NCBI GenBank assembly: GCA_942491665.1
Contig: CALOBR010000015.1
Span: 1-64,000 of the forward strand
From: CAVQGZ01 sp942491665
Lineage (GTDB): Bacteria; Actinomycetota; Actinomycetes; Jiangellales; Jiangellaceae
Length of the DNA: 64,000 nt
Direction: 5' to 3'
Shown here piece after piece: positions 17,969-26,719 of this stretch. The notes beneath the pieces were generated by a model. The model was not told where the DNA came from, ran no database searches, and worked only from the letters and a program-made list of their open reading frames with translations. Each line of letters opens with the position of its first letter. Positions within the stretch are counted from its first letter, which is position 1. Position numbers and translations under genes: made by a program.

Positions 17969-17983
17969 CACCCAAGACGGGTA
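17969..17983. promoter_or_regulatory. orphan regulon palindrome next to the IS right end (site 19)
   Basis: CACCCAAGACGGGTA, within the palindrome family but with no nAnnnT hexamer 23 nt away on either strand. It lies 37 bp from the IS21 right end, so its original target may have been separated from it by the insertion. Confidence 0.45.
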
Positions 17984-18037
17984 CGAACGATCGTTTCGAA
18001 GATGAGTTGCACCTCGACCGCAGCCTGTGTGACAGAT

Positions 18038-18072
18038 CGAGAGGGGCCGCCTCGTCGAGGCGGCCCCTCTCG
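18038..18072 (-). terminator. strong hairpin after DUF1254 paralog 5
   Basis: A 16-bp perfect inverted repeat (18038-18053 with 18057-18072) with a GTC loop, 16 nt past the stop of the minus-strand gene at 18088. GC-rich and without a clear T-run; probably a terminator for that gene. Confidence 0.7.
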
Positions 18073-18087
18073 TCGACGCGATCGTGA

Positions 18088-19545
18088 TTACTCCACCAGT
18101 TCGATCTGGCTGGGGCGCCAGGTCTGGTCGAGCCACGGCTCGAGCGGCCCGTACATGCGCAGGGCGATCAACCAGCTCTTGCCAGGAATAGTCTGGAGCC
18201 AGTTCCCTTCCCAGCCTTCCGGTGCCGTTGGGCCGAAGTAGATGTCGTAGGAACCGTCTGGGTTCGCCTTCATGCCCTTGTCCTGGCTACCGACCGTCGG
18301 GAACTGCTGATCAGTCTGCAATTGTGAGCGAGTCTGGGTGTCGTAGATCGTGACCGCCCAGAAGTCCTTGACCGGCACGTCCTTCGGCAGATGCAGCTTG
18401 TAGGTCTTGGACCCGTCGACAGCCTTGTGCCTCGAGTCGAGCGTCCCGATCGTGTACGACGACCCGGTTCCTGGCTTCGGCACACCCATGGCCGGCGACA
18501 CGCAGATGCAGTTGTAGTGGTACCACGCCCGGGCGTCGAGCACCCGTGCGCCTTCGTTCTCGAAGAAGCAGTTGTTGTCTGCATAGACGTTCAGCCAGTC
18601 GGCCGTGCTGTCCTGATACGTGCGCTGGCCGAGATACCGCGGGTAGAACATGATTGCACGAGCCGCCGCGTTTCCGATCGCCGCAGCGTCGGCGAGAATC
18701 TCCTTCATCCGCTCGTCCGGCTTGAAGGGCTGGCCCTTGACGATGCCGATCGCCGCCATGCGGCCGGCGCGCTCCGGATCGAGAAAGCCGACGGCTTCGC
18801 CCTGGATGAGTTCGTTCAGCTTCTCGAAGTAGGTGTCGTCGTTCGGAACCACCGTGTTCAGGTTGTTGCCGGAGACGTTCACGAACTCCATCGCGGGCGG
18901 GTTGTCCGCCTTCGAGAGCGGATAGACCTTGAGGTGATCTCTGATGTTGTCGGATGCTGCCTTGATGCCGTGCGTCAGATAGCCGCGCATGAACAGCCAC
19001 ACGCCGTACGACTTCGACTTGACGACGTAATAGCCGGCCGGAACATCACCCTTGTAGTCGGGAGGCAGGATGAGGTACTCCCCGCCCTTGCCCTTGTCCG
19101 GGCCGGCGACACCGAGGTCCTGCATATACAGGAACGCCATGTCGTTGAGGATCCCGAGCATGCCGGTCGGCAGGTCGACGACAGTCGGGCCGTCGGTGTC
19201 GAGAGCAAGGAAGCCGACGGCATACATCGTCGACGTGTTGCCGGTGAGCACGAGCGACGTGGAATCCATGAGCGTGTCCCAGATACAGACCTGGTTGCTC
19301 GCCTTCGCTCCCGCGTCAGCCTGGCCTCTGCGCAACTGAGCCATGGACATGAGCGGGATGGAGTCAACGAACACCTCAACAGCGCGGGCACGGTCGAGGT
19401 AGTCGTACACCGTGGTCACGGTGTCCGATTTCGGAACACCATCGAAGAACTCCAACGTCCCGATTGAGCTGTCCACCGAATCCGGGGTGGTGATCGATGC
19501 CGGGATCGGCGTCGTCATCTTGAAGCTAGGAACCTTGTCGGACAT
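18088..19545 (-). CDS. DUF1254/DUF1214 domain protein, paralog 5
   Basis: 485 residues, MTTPIP subgroup, closest to the copy at 5877 over the whole length. Landmarks: SSIGTLEFFDGVP, DGPTVVDLPTGMLG, LPPDYKGDVPAGYYV, FWAVTIYDTQTRSQ and YGPLEPWLDQTWRP. No signal peptide. GAGGAGA lies before the ATG. Regulon site 9 lies 95 nt upstream and a strong hairpin follows, so this is a single-gene unit. It is the only DUF1254 copy on the minus strand. Confidence 0.88.
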   Translation of the reverse strand: MSDKVPSFKMTTPIPASITTPDSVDSSIGTLEFFDGVPKSDTVTTVYDYLDRARAVEVFVDSIPLMSMAQLRRGQADAGAKASNQVCIWDTLMDSTSLVLTGNTSTMYAVGFLALDTDGPTVVDLPTGMLGILNDMAFLYMQDLGVAGPDKGKGGEYLILPPDYKGDVPAGYYVVKSKSYGVWLFMRGYLTHGIKAASDNIRDHLKVYPLSKADNPPAMEFVNVSGNNLNTVVPNDDTYFEKLNELIQGEAVGFLDPERAGRMAAIGIVKGQPFKPDERMKEILADAAAIGNAAARAIMFYPRYLGQRTYQDSTADWLNVYADNNCFFENEGARVLDARAWYHYNCICVSPAMGVPKPGTGSSYTIGTLDSRHKAVDGSKTYKLHLPKDVPVKDFWAVTIYDTQTRSQLQTDQQFPTVGSQDKGMKANPDGSYDIYFGPTAPEGWEGNWLQTIPGKSWLIALRMYGPLEPWLDQTWRPSQIELVE

Positions 19546-19610
19546 GGATATCTCCTCTCGAGGCGCGAGTCGCAGATTCGCTCACGCCGTGGGCGTGCTT
19601 GGACTCACTC

Positions 19611-19654
19611 ATACTGCGTCCCAACGCCGGCTTGGACACCACCCGAATCGGGTA
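19611..19654 (-). promoter_or_regulatory. regulon promoter site 9 (DUF1254 paralog 5)
   Basis: Palindrome at 19640-19654 (plus strand CACCCGAATCGGGTA). On the minus strand CAGTAT (19611-19616) begins 23 nt after it; predicted +1 is about 19604 and the ATG is at 19545. Confidence 0.75.
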
Positions 19655-20186
19655 CGACTCACGCTGGGATCGTCCGCACCCGGAGTGGGGGAGAAGGCCT
19701 CGCCGTCCCGCTCCCGTGACAAACCGGCCGGCACGTGTGCTGGTCAGGTGTTCGCCTGTGCCACGGCCTCTTCGAGGAGCCATGTCTGCACGTCGACGTC
19801 GCCGCAACGCCACGAAGGGACTAGCCACAGTGCCCCTGGCGGGGCGCCCGTTCCGGGGTGAAAATGGGTCCGTGACCGTCCGGTCGACGACGTCGTTCCT
19901 ATGCTCCCTCGATGGCGTGGACTAGCCGGGACGTGGAGACCCGCATGTGCCCTTCAGTGATGCGGTGGCTCCGTTCGCCACCAAGCTCGAGAAGTAGATT
20001 CGCTTCCCTGATGGGTCTCTCCGGGCGGTCACCTGACCGATCCATCCGTGAGCAGAAGGAGACACCGGCACCCACACCCACAACGGCATAGGCAACCCAG
20101 TTCCCTCCCGTCGGAACCGACCGGGAGACGGGTGCTTCTGCCCACTCACCTTCCGTTTTCGAAGTAGCGGCACATCGGGGCCTCGG
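19655..20186. other. intergenic stretch without a supported gene
   Basis: Short open frames exist on both strands but none has a recognisable domain, a good start and sensible codon use together. It leads into gene debris at 20187. Confidence 0.5.
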
Positions 20187-20376
20187 TGGGCGGCCCAGCG
20201 AGAGTGGCTGGATCGAGGCGGGTGCCGGTGAGGCTCTGATCACCCTGGAGCGGTGCACGGAGGGCCTCGCGCTGACCGAAGGATCCCCGGCAAGAGCTGG
20301 TTCATACTCCTGCGCGCCTACGGGCCACTGGAGCCCTGGATCGACTTGACCCCTGGCGGCCGCGCGAGCTCGAGCA
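20187..20376 (+). pseudogene. chimeric debris: LAL-regulator fragment joined to a DUF1254 3' end
   Basis: 20187-20280 translates to a segment ending GEALITLERCTEGLALTE that matches an internal part of the LAL regulator encoded near 22090-22180, but diverged, so it comes from another LAL paralog. It joins directly to 20282-20345, identical over 64 nt to 14556-14619 in DUF1254 paralog 4, and the similarity continues to about 20376 with a small indel. This is a recombination scar between two multicopy families. Confidence 0.75.
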
Positions 20377-20466
20377 GATGCGCTGACGAGCCCGCCCCGT
20401 GGACCAGGTCACTGGCCCCTCAGGGCGGCTCGGTGCCGGCGCCTGCTCGGCGGCGGTATGGGCCGC

Positions 20467-20504
20467 GGCAGACGGCGCCGCTGGGCCTGACGGCGCCGTC
20501 TGCC
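20467..20504. promoter_or_regulatory. perfect 14-bp inverted repeat in front of LAL regulator 1
   Basis: GGCAGACGGCGCCG (20467-20480) and its reverse complement (20491-20504) flank a 10-nt loop. The right arm touches a -10-like CACTAT (20504-20509). It could be an operator for autoregulation or a terminator of upstream transcription. Confidence 0.55.
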
Positions 20505-20562
20505 ACTATGGACCTGGGTGGAGTGCCCAACGGAGAAGGCGCGGCCGCGCAGAGGGGGCTTC

Positions 20563-23265
20563 GTGACCGAGTCGGGCCGTGTGGTCGTGGCTGCGAAGCT
20601 GCGCCCGCCGAGCGTGCCCGGCAACGCTGCTCGTAGGGATCGACTGCACCATCTGCTGGACTCTGTCTTCCACTTCCCCGTGACGTCGGTGACGGCCCCG
20701 GCAGGCTTCGGGAAGTCGTGGTTGGTGGCGTCGTGGCTGAGGGAACACCCCGGGACCCCTCAGGCCTGGGTAACGTTGGACCGGCTCGACGCGGACCCGG
20801 TCCGCTTCTGGTCCCACGTTCTCCAAGCCACGGCACAGTCAACCCTCCCCGATGCCGGGCGCGAAGCGCTCCGTGTGATGGACGCCGCGGATGCGGCGTG
20901 GCCGCTGATCGTCGACTCGCTCGCGGCGGGACTTGCTGCCCGTCGTGAACACTTCATTCTCGTGCTGGACGAGTCGCAGCGACTTGCCGGGGACGAAGTA
21001 CTCGCCTCTCTGACGCAGTTTCTGAGCCAGCTTCCTTCCAACGCTCACGTCATGCTGGTCGGACGGCATGACCCGTCGCTGATGCTGGCCCGGTGGCGCC
21101 TGGTCAACGAGCTGCTTGAGATTCGCACCCTCGACATGCGGTGCACGCAGCAAGAGAGCGTCGACGTGGTCACGACCTCCTTGGGCCTCGACCTCCCATA
21201 CGAGGCCATCGACGAGGTTCGCGAACGAACCATGGGGTGGATAACCGGCATACGTCTTGCCTCGTCTGCCGCCGCACGACGTGATGACGTCGTGGCTGCG
21301 GCGAGACAGCTGTCCCCGGTGGGCGCTGTCGCCGGCGCCTATGACGCTTTGGGTGACTATCTCGTCGAGGAAGTGCTGGGCGAGATGGACGGCGAGCTGA
21401 GCGACTTCCTGCTGGACACGTGTGTGCTGACCGAGCTGAATCCGCCGCTGTGCGACGCGGTGTCCCGTCGCCGTGACAGCGCCGAGCGGCTGGATCACCT
21501 TGCCCGGACCGGCATGTTCACCAGCCGCCTCGAGGGGGTCAATCCGCACTACCGATACGACGACATGTTTCGCGACGCGCTGACCACGCTGCTCTACCGG
21601 GGTGGCCCACAGCGCCCCGCCAGGTCGCACCGCCGAGCAGCCGAGTGGCTGAGTCACGACGGCCAGCTGGTCGACGCGGTCGAGCACGCCGTCAGCGCCA
21701 ACGACTCTCGCCTCGCCCAACGGATCCTGGTCGAAGCCACCTCTCCGCTGCTCGCCGCCCGACAGATCGACACTCTGGTCGCCTTGTTCGAGGACGTCGA
21801 TGCTCTCGGAGCCGAGCTGGCTCCATCCACCCTGATGTCGTGGGCGGGTGCGGCGCTTTACAGCTCGCGGCCAGCAACCGACATCGATCGCCTGCTTGAG
21901 AGGACCAGGCGCCGGCTCGCGTCCTTGACTCCCGACGAAGAAGCCGAGGCTGCCCGCGACCTGATGGTTAGCGCCGAGCCCTTCCATGAATCGGTCCATG
22001 AGTTCCGGGTCACAGTCGACGCCACCATCGCGCACCGTCAGGGGGACCTCGACCTGGCCCTCGCCGGGCCGAAGCAGTTGAACGGCCGCAAGAGCGAGAC
22101 GGGGTTCGTCGAAGCGGCCGCAGGTGAGGCGCTCATCGCCGTCGAGCGCTACACCGAGGGGCTCGCCCTGACCGAAGACTGGCAGCGCTACTGCAACGTG
22201 GCCGCAAACGACACCATGGGCGTGACCAACCTCGCCCACTGCCTGTCGATCGCTGCGCTCGCCCGCGTGGGCCAAGGCCATCTGGTCGAAGCCGACCAAC
22301 TCGCCAACCGGGCGGTGGAGGCCCTGCGCATGCGGGGTCTGACAGACCGTCCCCAGTACGCCGTAGCAGCGCTACCTACCGGGTGGGTGGCCTGGGAACG
22401 CGGTGACCTCGCCGCCGCAGGAGGTGTGGGCCGCATGGTCCTGCGCCCTATCAGGCAACTGGGTGAGATACCGGCAGAGGTCTCCGTTCGGATGCTGCTG
22501 GCCAGAACGTACTGGTCAGCGGGGAACCGGGAAGCCGCCGAGGTTGAGCTCGACAAGTCACTGGCCGTAGGGGGCTCCGGGCCCGTCAGCCGGCACTTGG
22601 CCGAGCGCGTCGCTCTGGAACGTACCCGGTTCGCCCTGCTGTCCGGCGATGTCGCGGGAGCGCAGCTCGCGCTCCCTGATTGGCAAGTCCGAGTGTCAGC
22701 CGGCGCCGCGACCATGCGCGAGTATCTGCTCCTGCACCGGATGCTCCTAGAGATCGACGGTGACGCCGGCCGCCTGGAGGATCTCGCCCTGCCACCGGAG
22801 GCAGACGTGGCCGCCAGCCATCGCATCGAGATTCACAAGCTGGCCGCTCTCGCCGCGCTCGCTCGCCATGACGAGACCCTGGCACTGGATGAGCTGACCG
22901 CCGCGATGGCCATCGCCGCCCACACCGGCCACCGACAGACGTTCCTCGACGAGCAGTCCGCTTTCGGGGTGCTCCTCGACAACGCGGCAGCGCGAGGCGG
23001 CTTGGTGCTGCGACCCGTGGGCCTGACCGCGCCGGACACGAGCACTCAGGAGCCTGTCGCGGCGCTGGTGGAGCCCCTCACCGAACGCGAGCTGCAGGTG
23101 CTCCGGCTGCTGCCGAGCCACTACTCCTACCGCCAGATCGCAGAGCACCTCTTCGTCTCCCCCAACACCGTCAAGTCGTATGTGAAGTCTGTGTACCGCA
23201 AGCTCGACGCCGAACGACGCAGCGATGCCGTTGACAAGGCCCGCGCGCTCGGCCTGGTCACCTAG
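20563..23265 (+). CDS. LuxR-family LAL-type regulator 1 (MalT-like ATPase)
   Basis: 900 residues from a GTG with AGGGGG close before it; a GTG at 20518, two bases after a predicted +1, is the alternative and adds 15 residues. The domain order is that of large ATP-binding LuxR regulators: a P-loop near residues 45-53 (APAGFGKSW), a Walker B-like LVLDES near 130, a long helical TPR-like middle, and a C-terminal LuxR HTH in the last 65 residues (LTERELQVLRLL, then FVSPNTVKSYVKSVYRKL). Such proteins are signal- and ATP-dependent activators. It sits inside the palindrome island and is one of two candidate regulators of it. No palindrome precedes it. Confidence 0.9.
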   Translation: MTESGRVVVAAKLRPPSVPGNAARRDRLHHLLDSVFHFPVTSVTAPAGFGKSWLVASWLREHPGTPQAWVTLDRLDADPVRFWSHVLQATAQSTLPDAGREALRVMDAADAAWPLIVDSLAAGLAARREHFILVLDESQRLAGDEVLASLTQFLSQLPSNAHVMLVGRHDPSLMLARWRLVNELLEIRTLDMRCTQQESVDVVTTSLGLDLPYEAIDEVRERTMGWITGIRLASSAAARRDDVVAAARQLSPVGAVAGAYDALGDYLVEEVLGEMDGELSDFLLDTCVLTELNPPLCDAVSRRRDSAERLDHLARTGMFTSRLEGVNPHYRYDDMFRDALTTLLYRGGPQRPARSHRRAAEWLSHDGQLVDAVEHAVSANDSRLAQRILVEATSPLLAARQIDTLVALFEDVDALGAELAPSTLMSWAGAALYSSRPATDIDRLLERTRRRLASLTPDEEAEAARDLMVSAEPFHESVHEFRVTVDATIAHRQGDLDLALAGPKQLNGRKSETGFVEAAAGEALIAVERYTEGLALTEDWQRYCNVAANDTMGVTNLAHCLSIAALARVGQGHLVEADQLANRAVEALRMRGLTDRPQYAVAALPTGWVAWERGDLAAAGGVGRMVLRPIRQLGEIPAEVSVRMLLARTYWSAGNREAAEVELDKSLAVGGSGPVSRHLAERVALERTRFALLSGDVAGAQLALPDWQVRVSAGAATMREYLLLHRMLLEIDGDAGRLEDLALPPEADVAASHRIEIHKLAALAALARHDETLALDELTAAMAIAAHTGHRQTFLDEQSAFGVLLDNAAARGGLVLRPVGLTAPDTSTQEPVAALVEPLTERELQVLRLLPSHYSYRQIAEHLFVSPNTVKSYVKSVYRKLDAERRSDAVDKARALGLVT

Positions 23266-23343
23266 CTCATCGCCGGGAGGCCGAGACCATCGCCCGCGAT
23301 GCCGTGCTGCTTGGACGGCACTGACGGCTGACCTGGCCAGCCT

Positions 23344-23387
23344 CACCCCATTCGGGTGTAGCCATCCCTCTCAGAATGGCCCACGAT
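23344..23387 (+). promoter_or_regulatory. regulon promoter site 10 (DUF2252 gene)
   Basis: Palindrome CACCCCATTCGGGTG (23344-23358), then CACGAT (23382-23387) after 23 nt; predicted +1 about 23394, ATG at 23436. Confidence 0.7.
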
Positions 23388-23435
23388 GGGTGGGCAGCGG
23401 GCGTCACCTGCGCCGCATGAGACTGGGAGGACCCC

Positions 23436-24800
23436 ATGAACGCTATGACCGCCCACGATCGCGTCGCGGCCGGGAAGCAGGCTCGCTCGTCTGTTCCGCG
23501 ATCCAGTCACGGCGACTGGTCCCCAGCCGCTGGCCGCATCGATCCGGTGACGCTGCTCACCGCTCAGGACGAGGAACGACTGCAGTGGCTCGTTCCTGTC
23601 CGACACGGCCGCATGGCCGACTCGGCGTTCACCTTCTACCGAGGCGCCGCTGCGATCATGGCTCAAGACCTGGCCACGACACCGTCATCAGGCATCTCAG
23701 CCCAGCTGTGCGGGGACGCACATCTGGCCAACTTCGGCTCCTTCGCCTCCCCCGAACGGCAGCAGGTCTTCGACATCAACGACTTCGACGAGACGCTGCC
23801 TGGACCGTGGGAGTGGGACGTCAAACGGATGGCCACAAGTTTCGTGCTGGCCGCACGCGACAACGGCTACCCCGAGCAGCAGGAGGCGCTGGCGGCCGCG
23901 TCCGTCGCCGGGTATCGCGCGGCGATGGCGCGGTTCGCGAGCGCCCCGACGATGGACGTCTGGTACGCCCAGTTCGACCTGGACATGCTGATGAAGGCCA
24001 CGTCCGCCAAGGCAGACCGGAAGCGGATCAAGAGGAGCGCCAAGTCCGCCCGCAAGCGCAACAGCGAGAAGGCCCTCACCAAGCTCAGCGAGACAGTGGA
24101 CGGCACGTTGCGAATCCGGTCCCAGCCGCCGCTGCTGGTACCGCTGCGCGACCTGGCCGACCACATGGACGTCGAGAAGTATCGGGCGTGGATCGAGGCG
24201 AGTTTCCACGCCTACGACGCGAGCATCCAGTCCGATCGCGCGCACCTGCTGCGCCGGTTCCAGATCCGAGACATCGCTCTGAAGGTGGTTGGCGTCGGCA
24301 GCGTCGGCACCCGCTGCTTCGTGGTACTGCTCACTGGGCGAGACCACGGTGAGCCGCTGTTCCTGCAGGTCAAGGAGGCCGTGGACTCCGTGCTCGAGGC
24401 CTACCTGCCATCCAGCGAGTACAGCGAGCACGGCGAGCGGGTCGTCGCCGGGCAGCGTGTTCTGCAGGCCAGCAGCGACATCTTCCTCGGCTGGTCGGCC
24501 GTCCAGGGCGGGCACCACTACTACTGGCGGCAGTTCCACGACATGAAGGGGTCCGCCGACGTCACCACCATGACACCGGACCAGCTGGCCTCCTACGCCC
24601 GCGTCTGTTCATGGTCGCTGGCGCACGGCCACGCACGCTCCGGCGACGCATTGGCCATCAACGCCTACCTCGGCCGCGGTGCCGCGTTCGACAAGGCGTG
24701 CGGCCGGTTCGCGGTGGCCTACGCCGACCAGAACGAGAAGGACTATGAAGAGTTCACCCAAGCCATCGCCGACGGACGCATCGAGACGAGCGCGGGGTAG
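23436..24800 (+). CDS. DUF2252 protein (kinase-like fold)
   Basis: 454 residues. The family core is visible: YRGAAAIMAQDL, CGDAHLANFG, VFDINDFDETLPGPWEWDVKR and a C-terminal VCSWSLAHGHARSGD. GDAHLxNFG and DxNDFDE resemble the catalytic and metal-binding loops of aminoglycoside-phosphotransferase-like enzymes, so a kinase-like activity is plausible but unproven. GGGAGGA precedes the ATG. First gene of a unit with the DUF4235 gene; controlled by regulon site 10. Confidence 0.88.
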   Translation: MNAMTAHDRVAAGKQARSSVPRSSHGDWSPAAGRIDPVTLLTAQDEERLQWLVPVRHGRMADSAFTFYRGAAAIMAQDLATTPSSGISAQLCGDAHLANFGSFASPERQQVFDINDFDETLPGPWEWDVKRMATSFVLAARDNGYPEQQEALAAASVAGYRAAMARFASAPTMDVWYAQFDLDMLMKATSAKADRKRIKRSAKSARKRNSEKALTKLSETVDGTLRIRSQPPLLVPLRDLADHMDVEKYRAWIEASFHAYDASIQSDRAHLLRRFQIRDIALKVVGVGSVGTRCFVVLLTGRDHGEPLFLQVKEAVDSVLEAYLPSSEYSEHGERVVAGQRVLQASSDIFLGWSAVQGGHHYYWRQFHDMKGSADVTTMTPDQLASYARVCSWSLAHGHARSGDALAINAYLGRGAAFDKACGRFAVAYADQNEKDYEEFTQAIADGRIETSAG

Positions 24801-24924
24801 GCAGACCGTGTCCCACCCTGGGGCGTTCTCGGTATGCGGGGACGGCTTGTCGGTCGGCCGTTGCACGGGCGCCCCGGTCACCCCGGACTACCCTGGCCAT
24901 CGCGACTGAGGAGGAAGGACAGCC

Positions 24925-25239
24925 ATGGCGCCGCTCGGTTCCGGCACCGATCCGACTTCGACACAGGGTGACGGACTGCGGATGGCCGTCAAGATCGCCG
25001 TTGTCGAGAGCGCGGCGTCGTGGCTGGTGCGCCGGGCGATGGAGTCGGGCTACCGGGCGGCGACTGGACAATCGCCACCGACCGCCCGAGACCAGGGCAT
25101 CCCACTTCGGCGCATCCTCGTGTGGGCGAGCGCATCGGCAGCGGGGGTCGCGGTCGCCAACGTGGTGGCTGACCGCATCGTTCTGCGTCACGAGTCGTCG
25201 CCCGGCGGTGATGGCCGGTTCGTGCCGGAACTGGATTGA
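24925..25239 (+). CDS. DUF4235-like small membrane protein
   Basis: 104 residues. A basic/amphipathic segment around KIAVVESAASWLVRRAMESG is followed by a hydrophobic helix (about 68-88, LVWASASAAGVAVANVVADR) and a polar tail. This matches the DUF4235 pattern of one or two weak membrane helices; function unknown. GAGGAAGGA lies before the ATG. It is 124 nt after the DUF2252 gene with no palindrome between, so it is probably in the same transcript. Confidence 0.65.
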   Translation: MAPLGSGTDPTSTQGDGLRMAVKIAVVESAASWLVRRAMESGYRAATGQSPPTARDQGIPLRRILVWASASAAGVAVANVVADRIVLRHESSPGGDGRFVPELD

Positions 25240-25446
25240 GCGAGTCGACTCGCAGCGATCGACTGGGGAGCGACGTCACCGGACGACGGGAGGCCCCTCC
25301 TGGCCAACGTGCTCGAGCCCGAACATCGGATGCTCATCCGTGGCGCGGAGATCCCGTCCGTGGGGCTACGTCTGGCGTTCCGCAGCTGTGGTGCCGGACG
25401 GTGGCATGGAATGGCGGGTTTGCCTGCGGGAACGCAGGTTCGGCTG

Positions 25447-25463
25447 GTGACACGGCGTGTCAC
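25447..25463. promoter_or_regulatory. short perfect inverted repeat GTGACAC-GGC-GTGTCAC
   Basis: A 7-bp perfect palindrome with a 3-bp centre, just before the NmrA-like remnant. It looks like a dimeric regulator's operator but its partner is unknown. Confidence 0.4.
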
Positions 25464-25472
25464 TACCGGGCC

Positions 25473-25658
25473 ATGGGCTTCCCCGGAGCGGAGGACCTGG
25501 GCAACATGTTCCCGTTCTACCGCGACTTCGACGACTACTTCGTCGGCGAACGCGACCTGACCCTGGTCCGGCAGCTCAACCCCGAGCTGATGTCCTTCCG
25601 AGACTGGCTCGCCGCCCACGCCCACCAGATCCCCATCCCACCCGCCGAGGACGCGTAA
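25473..25658 (+). pseudogene. C-terminal remnant of an NmrA/HSCARG-type NAD(P)-binding protein
   Basis: 61 codons from the ATG encode GFPGAEDLGNMFPFYRDF and LNPELMSFRDWLAAHAHQIP, the characteristic end of NmrA-family proteins. The Rossmann part (normally about 220 residues) is absent upstream in any frame, so this is a truncated leftover. Confidence 0.65.
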
Positions 25659-25975
25659 CCCTCCCACCCACAGCCGCGAGCAGGACGCTGCGCGGCGAAG
25701 TGGGGCTGGTGGCGGTGGCGGGAACGGCAACTCGCTCCGCCCGCCCTTGTAGACGGTGATGACGCCGGCGCGATCAAGGACGATCATTCTCTGGCCGAGG
25801 TGCGTCTGCGCCCGGAGGTAGGGCAGGGTTGACGTTCTGCATGTGCCGATTTCTGGGGAAGGCTGCGGCTGTCGGCCCGCCTCCGGCTTGACCACCTGCA
25901 AGACCGGGCCGCCCTTGACGCGGGCCGTGGAGTCGAACTTGACTCTGGACGATGCCTCCTTGGAAGGGAGCGGAG
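25659..25975. other. intergenic stretch before the cupin gene
   Basis: No palindrome of the regulon type and no supported gene. The cupin's ribosome binding site (GGGAGCGGAG) is at its right end. Confidence 0.5.
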
Positions 25976-26353
25976 ATGAATGAGCCGGTACGCAAGCTGA
26001 CCGACGCCGAGCTGCGTGAAGCGCAGGGAACCCCGGGATTGACGCGCCGAACGGCATTCGAGGGTGATGGGCATTGGTTCGGGCACGTAGAGGCGGCTCC
26101 CGTGACCATGTCCGGGTGGCACCACCACGGCGACAACGTGACGATGGGATACGTGCTCAAGGGAAGTGTCACACTGGAGTTCGGCCCTGGTGGGAGCCAG
26201 CAGGTCGACGTCGGCGAGGGCGAGTACTTCGAGGTACCCAAGAACACGGTGCACCGCGAAGGCAACACCTCGCCGCAAGTCGGCGAAGTGGTGATCTCGC
26301 GAGTGGGCGAGGGGCAGCTCGTGTTTCCCGTCGACGGGCCAGACGCGACCTGA
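25976..26353 (+). CDS. small cupin-domain protein
   Basis: 125 residues, a single cupin barrel. Motif 1 is visible as WHHHGDNVTMGYVLKGSVTLE (HxH...E) and motif 2 as YFEVPKNTVHREGN (P..H), so the metal ligands appear complete. Substrate unknown; likely cytoplasmic sensor or enzyme. The ATG at 25976 has a purine-rich ribosome binding site directly before it; an upstream ATG at 25952 does not. Single gene, not linked to a palindrome. Confidence 0.82.
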   Translation: MNEPVRKLTDAELREAQGTPGLTRRTAFEGDGHWFGHVEAAPVTMSGWHHHGDNVTMGYVLKGSVTLEFGPGGSQQVDVGEGEYFEVPKNTVHREGNTSPQVGEVVISRVGEGQLVFPVDGPDAT

Positions 26354-26719
26354 CTCACCTGCTCGCTTGCCCCCGACAACGGCCCGGTCGCCGACTCGCG
26401 GAGTCCCAGCTGAGCACCGCGGCGTCGGGATCGCGGCTGGGAACCGCGGCGGGGAACCGAAGACTCGCGTTGCCGCACAGCACTGGCCCTGCTGCGCTCC
26501 GGGCCGCTGTGGTGCCCGCCCCACGGCACCCGACAGGGTCACCTCGGCCTGGGGCGCGGTGTTTGCATTGCTGCTGGTCCGGTGCGTCTTTCGGCATTGC
26601 AGTCTCCGTCCCTTCGCGTGATCGCTGCCACCCTTCGCCCTGTGACCGGCTCTCCCGGACTCCGTGGGAGGTCGTGACTCCTGCGACTACTACGGCGGCT
26701 CCGCGCCACCCCGCGACAC
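26354..26719. other. intergenic stretch left of the inverted duplication
   Basis: No gene or regulatory site recognised. Its right end is the left breakpoint of the duplicated AI-2E segment. Confidence 0.45.

Noticed and set aside
18391..19467. A 358-codon plus-strand frame
   Set aside because: Opposite DUF1254 paralog 5; His/Arg/Val-rich shadow frame.
20839..22299. A 486-codon minus-strand frame
   Set aside because: Opposite LAL regulator 1; no domain, no start signal.
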